From Lactuca virosa (taxonomy: Eukaryota > Streptophyta > Magnoliopsida > Asterales > Asteraceae), in contig CAKMRJ010004445.1 of the NCBI GenBank assembly GCA_928212115.1, positions 100,345-164,344 of the forward strand: DNA of 64,000 bases. Reading direction: 5' to 3'. Under the pieces are notes generated by a model. That model was not told the DNA's origin. It did no database searches and saw only the letters and a program-made list of their open reading frames with translations. The translations under genes and the position numbers were made by a program. Each line of letters begins with the position of its first letter. Within the stretch, counting starts at the first letter, position 1. Below are positions 1 through 11,260 of this stretch, piece by piece.

Positions 1-639
1 GAATAATATGCTTAAGAAAAATGTTTGGCTGTCAAAAGATTCCTTTGGACTTGGACATGAACTTATGACATTGGGACTGATTGTTAATAACTTTGATTGG
101 TGTAAGTGGTTCAAAATTTGTAACCAATCTGGGTAAATTTTAGGGAATTTTTAGAAAATATTTTTTAGAAAAAGATTGTTGTTAATCAACAAATAGCTGG
201 AATCGGTCATTGTTTTATTTTGTAAAACAATGATGATTGAGAATGTTTTTGTCACATATGTTTTCACGAGAGTAAGACCATGAATTGTTCCATAGATTGA
301 CTTGATGCTATTAAAAGTGAATAAGTGTTGTAATCTTCGATTCTATTGAGTTGTATTAAGGAGCGACTAAAAATATTGTTTTCAATGAATATGTGTTGTG
401 GGGTCAAAGCCAAGTTAGCTCAAGGCACGACAAGTATATTCTCAACTATGTGGAAAAATCAAGGTTAATTGGGTTGGATCATTTTTGTTTTGTTATATTT
501 TGTTTGATTCATGGCATTGTACTCCACATTTAGATCTTTTCTTTTCTTTTCTTTTCTTTTCTTTTCTTTTCTTTTCTCCAGTTTGTGACTATCTTTTGTT
601 CTTTCTTGAGGACAAGAAAGGTCTAAGCTTGGGGAGATT
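1..639 (+). mobile_element. 3' internal end of a gypsy (Athila/Tat-like) non-coding element
   Basis: This stretch aligns by eye with 63266-63910 at the other end of the window: the same phrases occur in the same order, and both end in a polypurine-like tract (around 621-639) directly before an LTR starting TGTTAGG. It contains no credible coding sequence. A pyrimidine (CTTTT)n run lies at about 536-578. An open frame starting at 485 crosses the LTR boundary and is not a gene. The 5' part of the element lies outside the window. Confidence 0.75.
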
Positions 640-2008
640 TGTTAGGTGCATTTTATGCACTATTGAAGCATGTTTATTTCATTCTTTTGCATTTCAATTT
701 AGTAATTATCCATGCAATTTACTTGTTTTTGGGAAAAAACTTGGCACACTTTATTTCCACACTTTTTATGCCATTTCAGGTGGTTCTGGAGGTTGGAGAT
801 GAATCGGGATGGTGAAAAAGGACCGGGAGCAAAGATGCGGATTTTTTAGAGAAGAACTGAAGAAAACAAGAATTTATCACAGAAGAGTTGACACGGGTCG
901 TGTCTATCTTTGACACGGGTCGTCTCAATCGAATAGTCAACGTTTAGTGGCTGCAAATGAGGAAAAACTCCCAAGTTTTTGGATGACACGGGGTCGTGTC
1001 TGTCGTATAACTTCCAGGACAGTTTTCTTTTATGAACGAATTTCGGGATTTTAAACCATCAGACAGACTCATATTCATCCAAGGACATCAGGGACGACTC
1101 TTAGAGGAAGATTTTAGTTGAAATCTTGAAGAAGATCATTTGGAAACACTTTAATTTGCATTTTGTAAGTCAATTTGAAGATAAAACTTGTTGAATTTGT
1201 AGTTTGACTTAGACATGTGTGGCTGATTTCTTTATCATTTCTGATTTTGAATTCTTAAGTGTTTGTGGTTAGGTTGTAATTTGCACTTGACTTATTTTTA
1301 ACATCTAGTAATCTTTGATTTGATCTTAATTATGTGTTTGATTGGTTCTCTTTTTCACTGGATCAATGAATTAGGGTTCTTATCAATCTAGTTAATCAAA
1401 TTGTAAAATGCGTATATGTTTTTTGATTTGATGTTAGTAACATGCACTTGATTGGTTGTAACTAGATCAAAATAAGTGTAATCAAAGATTAAATGTTCAT
1501 AATCCCAAGCTCATGAGGAATGTTGAACATTGTTGGTAATTGTTGCAAGAACTTAATGTCATCTAATGATTTGATGAAAGGGCTTATTTGAATTGAATCA
1601 ATTAAATGAAGTTTTATTTGAAGAACATGTTTTGAATAAAACACTTTTGTCAACTTGGATATTAGAGTTTATTATTATCTAAATTACTAACCTAGATTGA
1701 ACATGAATCACAATCATATTACACTTTACAACATAATACATGTATAGGAATCAAAATCGGAAATGTATTTCTTTTACTGAATTTTGTTATCAATCTTGTT
1801 TATTTATGAAGTTTAATTCAAGTTCAAACATAATCCCCCATTTTAATATTGTTTGTATGATGTGTGAGAATATGGCTAAATAAAAAATCCCATATTCTTG
1901 TGGACCGACCCTGCTTACTCTATACTATCTCTAGTGTATGAAGTAACAGCGACTTGAGTTTTATTGTTATTATTTTATCCCATTATTTGTTGTTTTGACC
2001 ACTAAACA
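640..2008 (+). mobile_element. 3' LTR of the Athila/Tat-like element (1.37 kb)
   Basis: It starts TGTTAGGTGCATTT directly after a purine-rich tract and ends near CTAAACA, matching the start and layout of the LTR at 60142-61536. No primer-binding site follows the end, as expected of a 3' LTR. The two LTRs have diverged strongly. The upstream part carries three CG-centred palindromes (890-904, 912-926, 985-1000). The right boundary is approximate. Confidence 0.7.
890..1000. repeat. Three GACACG..CGTGTC palindromes in the LTR
   Basis: GACACGGGTCGTGTC lies at 890-904, a one-base variant at 912-926, and a version with one extra G at 985-1000. Each is a near-perfect inverted repeat with six-base arms. 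They occupy the same part of the LTR as the TTTACACGGCCGTGTAAA palindromes of the relative at 60405-60533. Function is unknown; placement in the U3/R region would suit a protein-binding site. Confidence 0.6.
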
Positions 2009-2664
2009 AATACCTTAAGGTTCAGGATGTTACAATATTACCTTACGTAAAATTTTGCAAATATTACTTGAGGTTCGGTTGGCAAAGTGTGGCATTTTTA
2101 ATTTTTCACTCCAAGTGAGTGGTGTTCGACTCTAGCCTCCTACCATTTGTTTACCTTTTATTGATTAATTTTGATTTTAGTTTCATGATTCAGTATCACT
2201 TTTAATACTTAAATTCTTGCTTTTTTTTTATTTTTTTCAGTTTCCCTTTTAGTTGATCAATTTTTTTTCCTAATTCACACCACATATACAATTGATTTGA
2301 ATTTATCAGCCCTCTAAGTAATTTAATATGTAATTTCCAAATGAATAATTCAATTAATCTCTTTTCCCCTTTTTTTAATTAGTTCCCGTTTTTCTTTTTT
2401 TAATTCACTTCACCCATAATAATTGATTAACATCAGCCCTAAGTGATTTATTCCATTAAGAAAATGTTAATTGAATAATTTGAGTCTATTATTAGTCTGA
2501 TTAAACTGGTAGCGACTATGTAAGGTAATCTATTAAGTCATTATTCTTGTTTGACAAAATTGCAAGAATGATCCCTGTGTTATGTCATAACTCGTAAGTT
2601 TGGTCCAAAAAAGTTTGGACTCACGTCAGTGGTACAAAAGTTTGATTTTGTTACGAGTTTAGGT
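2009..2664. other. AT-rich non-coding DNA, no gene seen
   Basis: No coding potential is visible. At about 2560-2670 there is a sequence of the style 'atccctgtg...tttggtcc', like fragments at 29835-30232 and 37060-37210, so it may be a decayed MITE. No ends or target duplications could be fixed. Confidence 0.4.
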
Positions 2665-3018
2665 CGAAGTTTATCATTGGGATGGATTGGTTGGCCCCAA
2701 TGGGGTCATGATTGATTGTGAGTGACAGTTTGTGAGATTTTGAACCCCAAGTGGGGGAGAACTAGTTATTCCTGGAAAGAGAACTCCGCACGGACCGATT
2801 CTCTGTTCAGCTGCAAGAGCCAAGAGATATCTACAACAGAGTTGTTTTGGGTTCCTAGCTTATGTTGCAGACACTCGAGTTGAGGGCACGACAAAGTTGA
2901 GTGGAGTGCCCATTGTTCGTGATTTCCCCGATGTGTTTCTTGAGGATTTACCCGGAGTGCCTCCCGAGAGGTAGGTGGAGTTTTCGGATTGATCTGGTTC
3001 CTGGTGCGGCTCCGATAG
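2665..3018 (+). pseudogene. Ty3/gypsy pol fragment (protease-RT linker)
   Basis: The translation matches, segment by segment but with frameshifts and a stop, the part of gypsy Pol between the aspartic protease and the start of reverse transcriptase. It corresponds to the region of the pol at 46287-48115 that begins at the GMDWL-like motif and runs to the VPGAAPI motif. It has no LTRs of its own and is cut off abruptly at 3019, where an LTR-like TGTAACGCCC sequence begins. It is a dead scrap. Confidence 0.75.
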
Positions 3019-3274
3019 TGTAACGCCCGTCGATCAGGGTTAGTCAATTTAGAGGCGATAAGCGTCAAAAATGACTTTTTGATAGAAGATTATTTAAAAT
3101 GAATAATCTTAACTAAGTTGTAGTAGTCATGACAAGGATTCCGGATATATAAAGAACGCCGAAATCCGAGTTATAACGAAGAAGTTATTGTTGGATTAGT
3201 GTCTAAGTCCATAACTATTTTGGTATGTACTTGACCCGATTATGAGCATGGTCCTTTTGGGTTGGCTTCACCAT
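3019..3274 (+). mobile_element. LTR-like fragment starting TGTAACGCCC
   Basis: The abrupt switch from pol sequence to TGTAACGCCC, a typical start of plant gypsy LTRs, marks an insertion or deletion junction. The fragment is interrupted at 3275 by another LTR end. No coding sequence is present, and the other end is not identified. Confidence 0.4.
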
Positions 3275-5640
3275 TGTCACACCCCGATCCTTGTCGGAAT
3301 CGATCGAGGCGTGAATATAATTCTTCAAGTCTCATGACAACTATGTTATAATATGATTAGATTCAATTAAGTACTAAGTATGCAAACAAGATCCACAACA
3401 TACAAATACAAATCCAAATATGAACACAATTTATTACATCAAATTTAATAGTCTTGTGGATTTCTAAGGCACAACCTATTTTTCATCAACTTCATTCTTC
3501 AAATCTGCATCATGGGTAAAAACATGTCAACTACGAGAGTTGGTGAGTAATCTAATTTTAGTAGAGAAAATTGTGAAGTTGAAACCTTTAGACTATACGT
3601 GAAATTTGGTTTTTTTTGAAGTCGGCAAACAATTGTATTTGAGATAACGGTTTATAAATCAAAAATTGATTACAAATGATAACAACAACAATAAGTCCTC
3701 ACCCATATATACATATGTATATATATATATATTATAAATATATATAGGATGGAGCATCTAATCATCATACACACTCAACACGTGCGATCAATCACCTTAG
3801 CGTCCCAAGGCGGGGTGGTCAACCCAATAGCGCTATTATTGTCCATAACGTACCTCAAGAATACGGGCATAGTCATGGGAGTTAGACTAAAATGATAATG
3901 CACTACAAGTACATGTAGCGTAAACAAACAATAGTTATACATTACGACTCACGTATAAATGTCCCAACAATGTCTCAATTGTGATAAAACAATAAAATGA
4001 AGTTGGAACATATTAGAACCACATGATACACCCCAAAAGTATTGAAAATTATAAAATATGGGGTAGATTACTCACATTAGTCCCAAAACGAAATGCGTGT
4101 GTCGTACGATAGACGGTTCGTCAAAATGACGTAGAACCTAATATAATTAATAGTTTGGGTTTAGGAACTGCTAAACGAGAATGGAGTATTAATACAATAA
4201 TTAGACACATATTATTATATTAGATGAATTAACAATAATTCATTTCGATTATAATTAAGGGTATTTATTTGTTAAATAAATTTTAAATTGAATTACTTAT
4301 TTTGCAAATTAATTTATATTTTCAATTTAGGCCAGATTCTAATAATTTCTTATTAAAATAATAACTTGCCCAATTCAATTATTTACAGATTTTAACAATT
4401 ATTTATATGAAATAATCATTAAAAATGCATTTTTACATGCTTAAATACTTAGGAAATAGTTTTAAATAGTAAACAGTATTGAAAAATTATGAAATTATTA
4501 GGAAATCATTATTTCATACAATATGAATTACTGTAAATTTGTATATTTTCTGAACTGTTTTAGTATTTATTTAATATTTTAATGATTAAACAACAAAAAA
4601 TTCGGGAAAATTAGTAAATGATTCTCAAAAAATCTGTAAAAATAACCATAGTTTTATAACATGATGTAGAGCTCAGTGTATAAGTTTCAGATATTTGTGA
4701 CTATGGGAAGTATTTTTTATATATTTCATTATTAATTAATCAATAAAATCATAATTAATAGTAAAAAGTAATATAAATGCATGAAACTTCATATATCTTA
4801 TTTAATCAGTATACAAGTCATCGCAGAATCTTCTCAGAATTTATTGAATGCAAAAAGTATTTTATGTGAATTATTGCCCTACTTTATTGCAATAATTATA
4901 GTAATTCAATAAATAAGTTTTTTCTGAAAATTTCCAGAACTTATTTTATTGATGGGATTTCTGGAAAAATCAGGTTTATGCATAAAATGAGTTTTAGATA
5001 TTTTTGGTGGATTTAATTTGTTTCTTGTATGAATATGAAACTTTTAACAACATACCTTGATGAATGCTTCAAGAGGGATGAAGATTTGAGTATAATAGAT
5101 TGTTCTTGGCTGGAATATGAGTATTTCTTGGATGAATTTCGAGATTGAGAGTGAGAGAAAGAATAGAGAAGGTTTAAGTGGTGAAGAGAATAATGTGTTG
5201 GGAGAAAAATGAAAGGAAAGTGGATGGGAGGTGTGAGTGGGAGACCATGGGAATAATCTTTTTGCTTTTGGTGGTCTTCATAATTTCCCACTAACACAAG
5301 CATCTTTTACATAATTAATATAAGAGTTTTATAAAATTTAAAGTAAAGTTTATAAAAAATAGAGTTTTATAAAATTTAATGTAAAGTTTATAAAAATGGA
5401 GTTTTATAAAAGATAGGTTATGATTTGATTATAACAATCTACTTTGATTTGAAGTTTAATTATAGCATTCAAGTTTGATTCTTTTAATTTAATTAGAGCA
5501 TTATACTTTGATTTGATTTTAACATGGTATCATAATTTAATTTGATTATAGTTATAACGTTGTACTATACTATGTTGCTATTAACGTCAATTTATATCGT
5601 AGTGTATGGGTTTTGATCCTATTAGCGTCAAGTAATCTTG
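3275..5640 (-). mobile_element. AT-rich LTR-like DNA beginning TGTCACACCCC
   Basis: TGTCACACCCCG at 3275 reads, on the minus strand, as CGGGGTGTGACA, like the end of the solo LTR at 52074-52085. This suggests an LTR in reverse orientation. The stretch is non-coding and AT-rich, with a short TA run near 3715-3745. The far boundary was not found, so the end given is only where the sequence style changes. Confidence 0.35.
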
Positions 5641-5970
5641 AGTAGGGTTTGAATGAGATTGAGAGAGGTTTCGTTTGTGATCTTTTTGAGTGTCCGGCTT
5701 CGCAACGCAAGGTCCATAGACCCCGTTAAGCCATGATTTAGTGTCCTACACAATCCCGATGATTGTGCAATAGTGTTTTATCGCTTTGGTTCATTGTTTA
5801 GCACTGTTAAGGCTAAGGAAAATCAAACACATGAACTTTCCAAATGATGTTTTCTCATTAAAATAGCGAATTGTACAGTGATTACATAACGTAAACCCTA
5901 TCATACAAGGGTTAATGGAGTTGACCGGTTTGACTAGTTGACTTTGTTTGACTTTGACTTGACCGAAATT
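5641..5970. other. Non-coding DNA upstream of the copia LTR
   Basis: No gene is seen. The sequence resembles LTR DNA and may be the remainder of the element interrupted at 3275, but that could not be shown. Confidence 0.25.
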
Positions 5971-6709
5971 TGATGGTTGTCACAACCATAGCAACTTGTA
6001 AGATGAATTATAGAGAGAGAGGATTAATTATGATTTATTAATATATTATGAGAATAATATATTAAAGGAGAAATCATATTGTGTAATTAATATTAGTCAA
6101 GAATTAATTAAGAATTAATTTTGTGGCTAAAAGAGATTAATTAAACTTAGGGGACTGGAATTGTAATTATAATATAATTGTAATTGGGCTATGGATTACC
6201 TTGGAACATAGGCTGGACGAAATCTATGGGAAGCCCATATGATTTTCGTCCAAGGGATGTTCTAAAGGAGTCCATGGGCTACTTAGGGCCTAAGCAGTCA
6301 AATTAGGGTTTCCTTGTTTGATAACCCTAATGGCCTACCTATTTTAAGACCCCCTAAGCCCCAAAAACGTGGCTAAGACTTCCCTTAGGGTTTCTAGACG
6401 TTTTTAGAGCTTCTCCTTCTCCTTTTTCTTCATCCTTATTGCTAGTGGTGTTTGTGACTCCATTAGAGGTGCAACATTTGAGGCACTAAGCTTTCTGAAG
6501 CCAATTACAAGAAGGAATAGAATGTTATTGCTACATAACAATCAAAGGTAAGATCGAAACTCTTTCATATGATGATATTGATTATTGTATGCTAGATCTA
6601 GGGTTTATGGCTTTGGATGATTATTGCATGTTCATTAGACAAACTAGATCCAAAGCTATTAGGGTTTGCATATACACCATAGGAATGATGTAGTGCTCAA
6701 AACCCTTCA
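5971..6709 (+). mobile_element. 5' LTR of a decayed Ty1/copia element
   Basis: The right end is fixed by the CTTCA terminus at 6705-6709, one base before a tRNA-iMet primer-binding site. The left end at 5971 (TGATGG) is a guess, because the terminal inverted repeat is weak. The LTR belongs to the element whose gag starts at 8256. Confidence 0.55.
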
Positions 6710-6710
6710 G

Positions 6711-6722
6711 TGGTATCAGAGC
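6711..6722 (+). other. Primer-binding site, initiator tRNA-Met (copia)
   Basis: TGGTATCAGAGC is complementary to the 3' end of plant initiator tRNA-Met, the usual primer of copia and many gypsy elements. It sits one base after the LTR end. Confidence 0.85.
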
Positions 6723-6800
6723 CTAGGTTGTTTCTTTGATGTATTTGTTCCATAATCGTTCAAGGCTGAAAATCGCAAAATTTGACTTTCTGGGGGTCTG

Positions 6801-6872
6801 ACTCGCCGAGTTAACTGGTGAACTCGCCGAGTCCACTGTGAACTCGACGAGTCCAGTGCAGACTCGACGAGT
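6801..6872. repeat. Four ACTCGNCGAGT palindromes, 20-21 bp apart
   Basis: The 11-bp palindrome occurs at 6801-6811, 6822-6832, 6842-6852 and 6862-6872, so start-to-start distances are 21, 20 and 20 bp, close to two helical turns. The array lies in the untranslated leader between the copia primer-binding site and gag. The same palindrome with the same spacing occurs in gypsy LTRs at 53069-53166. Confidence 0.8.
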
Positions 6873-8255
6873 CAGAGGGTCTGGCAGCAGTATTTTCGCG
6901 ATTTCTTGTTGTTTTGGCTTGGGATAATTACCAAAAAACGTTTTTAATTAATAAAATCCAATTTTTATTGATTTTGGGTGATTATCCTTGCCAAAATAGT
7001 AGAGAATTACGATTTAATCAAATAATTGTTGCCTTATAAGATAATATTTAATTATTTGATTTATTTGATGAATTATCTTGCAAGTAATTGGACTAGGTCA
7101 AAATATTAGATAACCACCAATTAATTGTTAATTGCCTTATTTAATTGAATTCTTGATCTAGAATGTTCTTGATAAAGTTTTGAAAAGTTTCAAAACTTGC
7201 CCTCAAGTTTTGGAATTTAAATTTTGATTAAAAGTTTAATTTTAAAATATTAAATTCTAAAACCCTAGTACTTTGAAGAGTTCAAATTACACCCTTATGG
7301 TTTTATTAATTAATTAAAGTATATAATTAAAAGAGAGTTAAAAAATCCACAATAACATGGTTTACATTTAATTAAATTAAATGTATAATTTTATTAAATT
7401 AGACCACCTAGTATTTTAAAAGTGTAAAATACACCCTTATACTATATATAAAATTAAAAGTCTAATATTATGTATGAGTAAAGAGTCAGTCTTACCGTTA
7501 GTAGGCCTCATTCACGAAGCTGGTCTCTAATGGGTGTTTAAGGAAATTGCCTATAAAATGGCGATTGAATGGGTATCCACTCTTACCCACTGCACTCTTG
7601 ACTAGTGGAGGGTCGTTAGCCGAACGGGTAGGATAAGACACAACCTTCCATTATAAGTATAATGAAAACAAAGTAACTAAATGCTTTATAAATTCCCAAA
7701 TCTTAGTTACTTTAAGAAAAATGTGAAATTGTATGCTAATCCATGGAATTACACTTTGTACCCTTGCCAATACAATTAGTGGAGCGTGTGTGGTTAACCG
7801 GCACACTAAGTTTGGATTGGAATTGGTAGTGAAGGGTGATTCAATGTTTATCATAGATCAATGGAGCGTGTGTGGTTAACCGGCACATTGATTAGGTGAT
7901 GATGACGTTGAGTGCACCACATACATTCGCATGGTTATTCATACCTTATTTGTGATCCTCGGCATCCCAGTCACAAATGAAGGGCATAATCGAGATTTAA
8001 ACATGCCATTGAAAAGTTCAATGAATCTCAAAAGATCTAGGAGTTTTCAATACATTTAAAACTTACTTCTTTTTCGTTTTTCGTAGTGGAAATTGGTAAA
8101 TCGTCATTTACCTACCTTCAAATATTCTGCAACTAGACTACGACATCCCTCTTCTAGGTTGTAGAGTATTGTGTTGGATCCTAGCCTTGATGTTTCATTT
8201 GGGTGTTACAACAAGGATTCTTATCAACTAACCTGATTTTTCTCCCGTTTTGTAG
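6873..8255 (+). other. Copia leader, non-coding
   Basis: This is about 1.4 kb of AT-rich DNA between the palindromes and gag, without credible coding sequence. A 25-bp direct repeat containing GGTTAACC occurs at 7781-7805 and 7863-7887. Such leaders may carry packaging or translation signals; nothing more can be said from sequence. Confidence 0.5.
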
Positions 8256-8963
8256 ATGTCAAATAACTATGGTCTTCCTAAACTTCTAGAAGATGATCTT
8301 CTGTGATTGGATCGTGGAAATGAGAATCATGCTTCACTTCCTCCACATCCTCCTATTGTTCTCCCTGACCCACGAGCTCAAAAGCTTGAAAAGTTCAAGC
8401 TCACTCAAGCCCTCTTGGCAAGTAAACACGAAGATGGAAAGCATGTGTGTGCACACGTCTTAGAGATGAAGTCACACATCGACAGGTTGGGAATGTTGAG
8501 TGTTGTTGTCTGCAAGGAGCTAGCTGTTGACTGGGTTCTTCAGTCACTTCCTGGATCACATAGTGAGTTCGTAAGAGAGTACTATATGATGGACCACGAC
8601 GTGACCCTCATTGAACTCACCTATTTGCTTATTGCTGCTAAATCAGCAATGATTTGGCGTGCTGGTTAAGCAAATTTGTTTGGTGGGTCAGCTTCCCAAG
8701 CTTCCATGGACACTGGTGACACTGGAAGTTCACAAAAGTCTTCTCTTCCCAATGGAAATGGATTGGCCATGGTCGAACCGTTTGACCGGATGGTAAAGGG
8801 AAAGGCTAAGTCTGAAATTGTCCTATATGCTAATCCAAAAGAGTCAATTTGCTTTTATTGCCAAAGGAAGGGGCATTGGTCACGAAGCTGCCCTGACTAC
8901 CTGAGAGATCGAAGAAATGAGAGAGTCAAGACGTATGGCTCAACTTCAAGTAAAATCCATTAA
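8256..8963 (+). pseudogene. Ty1/copia gag, broken by stops
   Basis: The reading frame from ATG 8256 gives a copia Gag: an N-terminal capsid-like region, then a zinc knuckle CFYCQRKGHWSRSC (CX2CX4HX4C) near 8850-8895. Two in-frame stops break it, TGA at 8304 and TAA at 8667, and the frame is otherwise continuous. Gag packages element RNA in virus-like particles; this copy cannot make the full protein. The pol that should follow is only unreadable debris at 8964-10013 and 14788-15082. Confidence 0.85.
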
Positions 8964-10013
8964 CTAACTCTATAAGTTCCTATTTTTTGATTCTTAATAC
9001 ATGATGTGATAAGATTTCATTTTGATGTTTTGTAGGATCGAAGAAAAGAGAGGAATCTTAAGGAACAAGCGTGTTGAATCTGATCATGAAGAAATGGTTT
9101 CGATCGCATGGATTCGAAGATCGGATTTTTGAGCTGCTACTCTAGAGTTAGGATATCATGCTAAGAAATATGTAATAACATAGTTTTCAGTTGAATTGCA
9201 TTGTGAGGATATATTTTTCCGCAATAAAATAAAATTTGTTTTTTGTATTATTTATGTTTCCTTGCAATTGCTTGTATGAAAATTGATGTTTTGTGTATTT
9301 CTGTTATTAGCAATATTGAAATGGATGTGATTCTTAATAATGTTATTTGTGGTAATGTCGAGAATTTGCCAAATAACGAAAGAGTATCATCACCCAAGTT
9401 TCAATTGGACAGAAACTTGGAATCATACAACTTGGTTTGTGTGATGAATGAGAAACTTTATATTTGGGAAATTTAAGACTAATTCATTGACAAAGAGTCA
9501 AGTGAAGGACTAAGAGATCGAGTTCGCAATGTTGTGCGCTGGTCAAGTCCACCATAAAGAACGATAAAAGATTTGCCATGATTTACCAAAAGCTTGGTAA
9601 ATGTGATTATGCGTACAAGTTTAATTATAATTCTGCATCATTGGAAAAGTTTCAATGAATAGTAGAACAAATAAAATGAATCAATTAGGCAGAAAGATAA
9701 AATTTTTCCATTCTGAGAAGAATGGAGAGTACTTTTATCATGTTCTATGATCGTATTAATTATTAAGAACCATATCTCAATTGATCCTCTAAGTAAATCT
9801 TAGTGCACTTGTATGGCTAAGAAGAGGAATCAGGATTGTTGAAATGGTTAAGTCAAAAAGATCAATCATACTTCGTTCCAATATCAAGTCTTAGAGTTGT
9901 ACTCCAAGATTATGACTTGAGTGACATGTTTTAAGTAGGTTTATAACACTCATCAAATGTAGAATAGGAAAGTTTCTTATTCTTGCACATTTGAAATTGG
10001 TAAGCTGTGATGT
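8964..10013 (+). mobile_element. Decayed copia internal region (left part)
   Basis: This is non-coding remains between gag and the nested element at 10014. It continues, after removal of the nested element, at 14788. No intact integrase or reverse transcriptase motif could be read. Confidence 0.5.
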
Positions 10014-10333
10014 TGTTGAAGAATTGAAATGAGAAATCGATTAAGATCAGAATTAAACAAGCTAAAGATCAATGAAATGATAACACAATGTAAATAAGAT
10101 CTGGTTTAGCTCATATTACTCTTAACAAACTCAGAGTACAAAACAGATAACATTCATGGAAAACTTGTTATCTAACTCTAAGCTTAGTTCCTATTTATGG
10201 GAAACCAAGAGTACAAAAAATGCTAAGTCTATACATTGACGCTTCGAACAAACAATGACTTAGCATATAGATTACATACGAAATAAGGAAATACACTTCG
10301 ACTATTTACAACACAAAGACTTCGACCCTAACA
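10014..10333 (-). mobile_element. 3' LTR of the nested element
   Basis: It is 320 bp and matches 14463-14782 without any difference I could find by eye. In minus orientation it follows a polypurine tract. Confidence 0.92.
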
Positions 10334-10363
10334 ATCTTCCCCTTTGTAAACAAGTTGAACTAC

Positions 10364-11260
10364 TCAGTTCGTGAGAATCTGAGCAGCGAAGTGCATCATC
10401 CTTCGAATCTCTGAGTACCACGTCAAGACCTTCTTAAGTTCCTTCTTATCTCCTTCATTATTCTTGGTACAACTGTTCATACGAACAATGAAGTTCGTAT
10501 ATTGGGAAGTTGTGTATCTCTCTATCTCAGCAACTTGAAATAGAAATCTTTTCGCTTTACCCTTCGTATCCTTCCCCATAAATACCAAGCCAAATGGTTT
10601 CAAGCAAATCTCACCATCTGCATACTTCTTCAGTTCAGTTTGAGGCTTCGAAGGTAACATGGCAACAATAATTTTTCTTCCCAAACCCGAAGCTAACTCT
10701 TCATCCGTCAGGGCCAGACAATCATAATAATTGCCGATAAAAGTCTTAATGTGAGCAAGACCAAGTCTGAACACATCAGTATCTGTACCCTTGAGTTGAT
10801 TTCCTTCCATGTCTTTCAAGATTAAAGCAACTTGAATTAAATCATTCAAGTTCATCAACGGGAAGTCTGCTACACTGAAGTCTACTTGTTGGTTGTTTGC
10901 ACGAACCACATGACACCTGAAGTTTTGTATCATGTCTTCGAACATAACGTCTTTCTTTATAGCTACAACTTTCTTGATTTTAATGAGTGACCACACCTCT
11001 TCAGGTTCCTTTCCAAGCACAGCATGAAAACGAATTTTCATGTGTGTGTAGTCATCAGCATTTTCGAACTTCTCACTAATTTTGTACTGTGCAGTGATGA
11101 ACATCATCTCATTGATTGGAAAATCAAGTTGATTCATATCTGTGTTGGCAATGGAGTAACTCTTCTTTGGTTTCTTCTCGAAGGCATACATATGGTTGAA
11201 TGCAATCCTCGATTCGATTGTTTCATAACTGAGAGTTTCTTTGGATCTCCTTTCTCCATG
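10364..11260 (-). pseudogene. C-terminal part of the non-Pol ORF (shifted frame)
   Basis: The open frame ends at 10364 and extends upstream of its first methionine (11191) to about 11260, overlapping the end of the upstream frame in another register. A frameshift therefore separates it from the rest of the protein. The about 290 residues are mixed alpha/beta-like, with no zinc knuckle, DD(E), YxDD or RNase H motif. I do not recognise a domain. From memory, similar proteins are common among uncharacterised Asteraceae translations. Confidence 0.6.

Noticed and set aside
485..802. A 105-codon open frame as a gene
   Set aside because: It spans the internal-LTR boundary of a retrotransposon at 639/640 and begins in a (CTTTT)n tract.
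6801..6872. CRISPR-like array of short palindromes with regular spacers
   Set aside because: The repeats are 11 bp with 9-10 bp spacers, in a plant retrotransposon leader, with no cas genes; the regularity fits phased binding sites.
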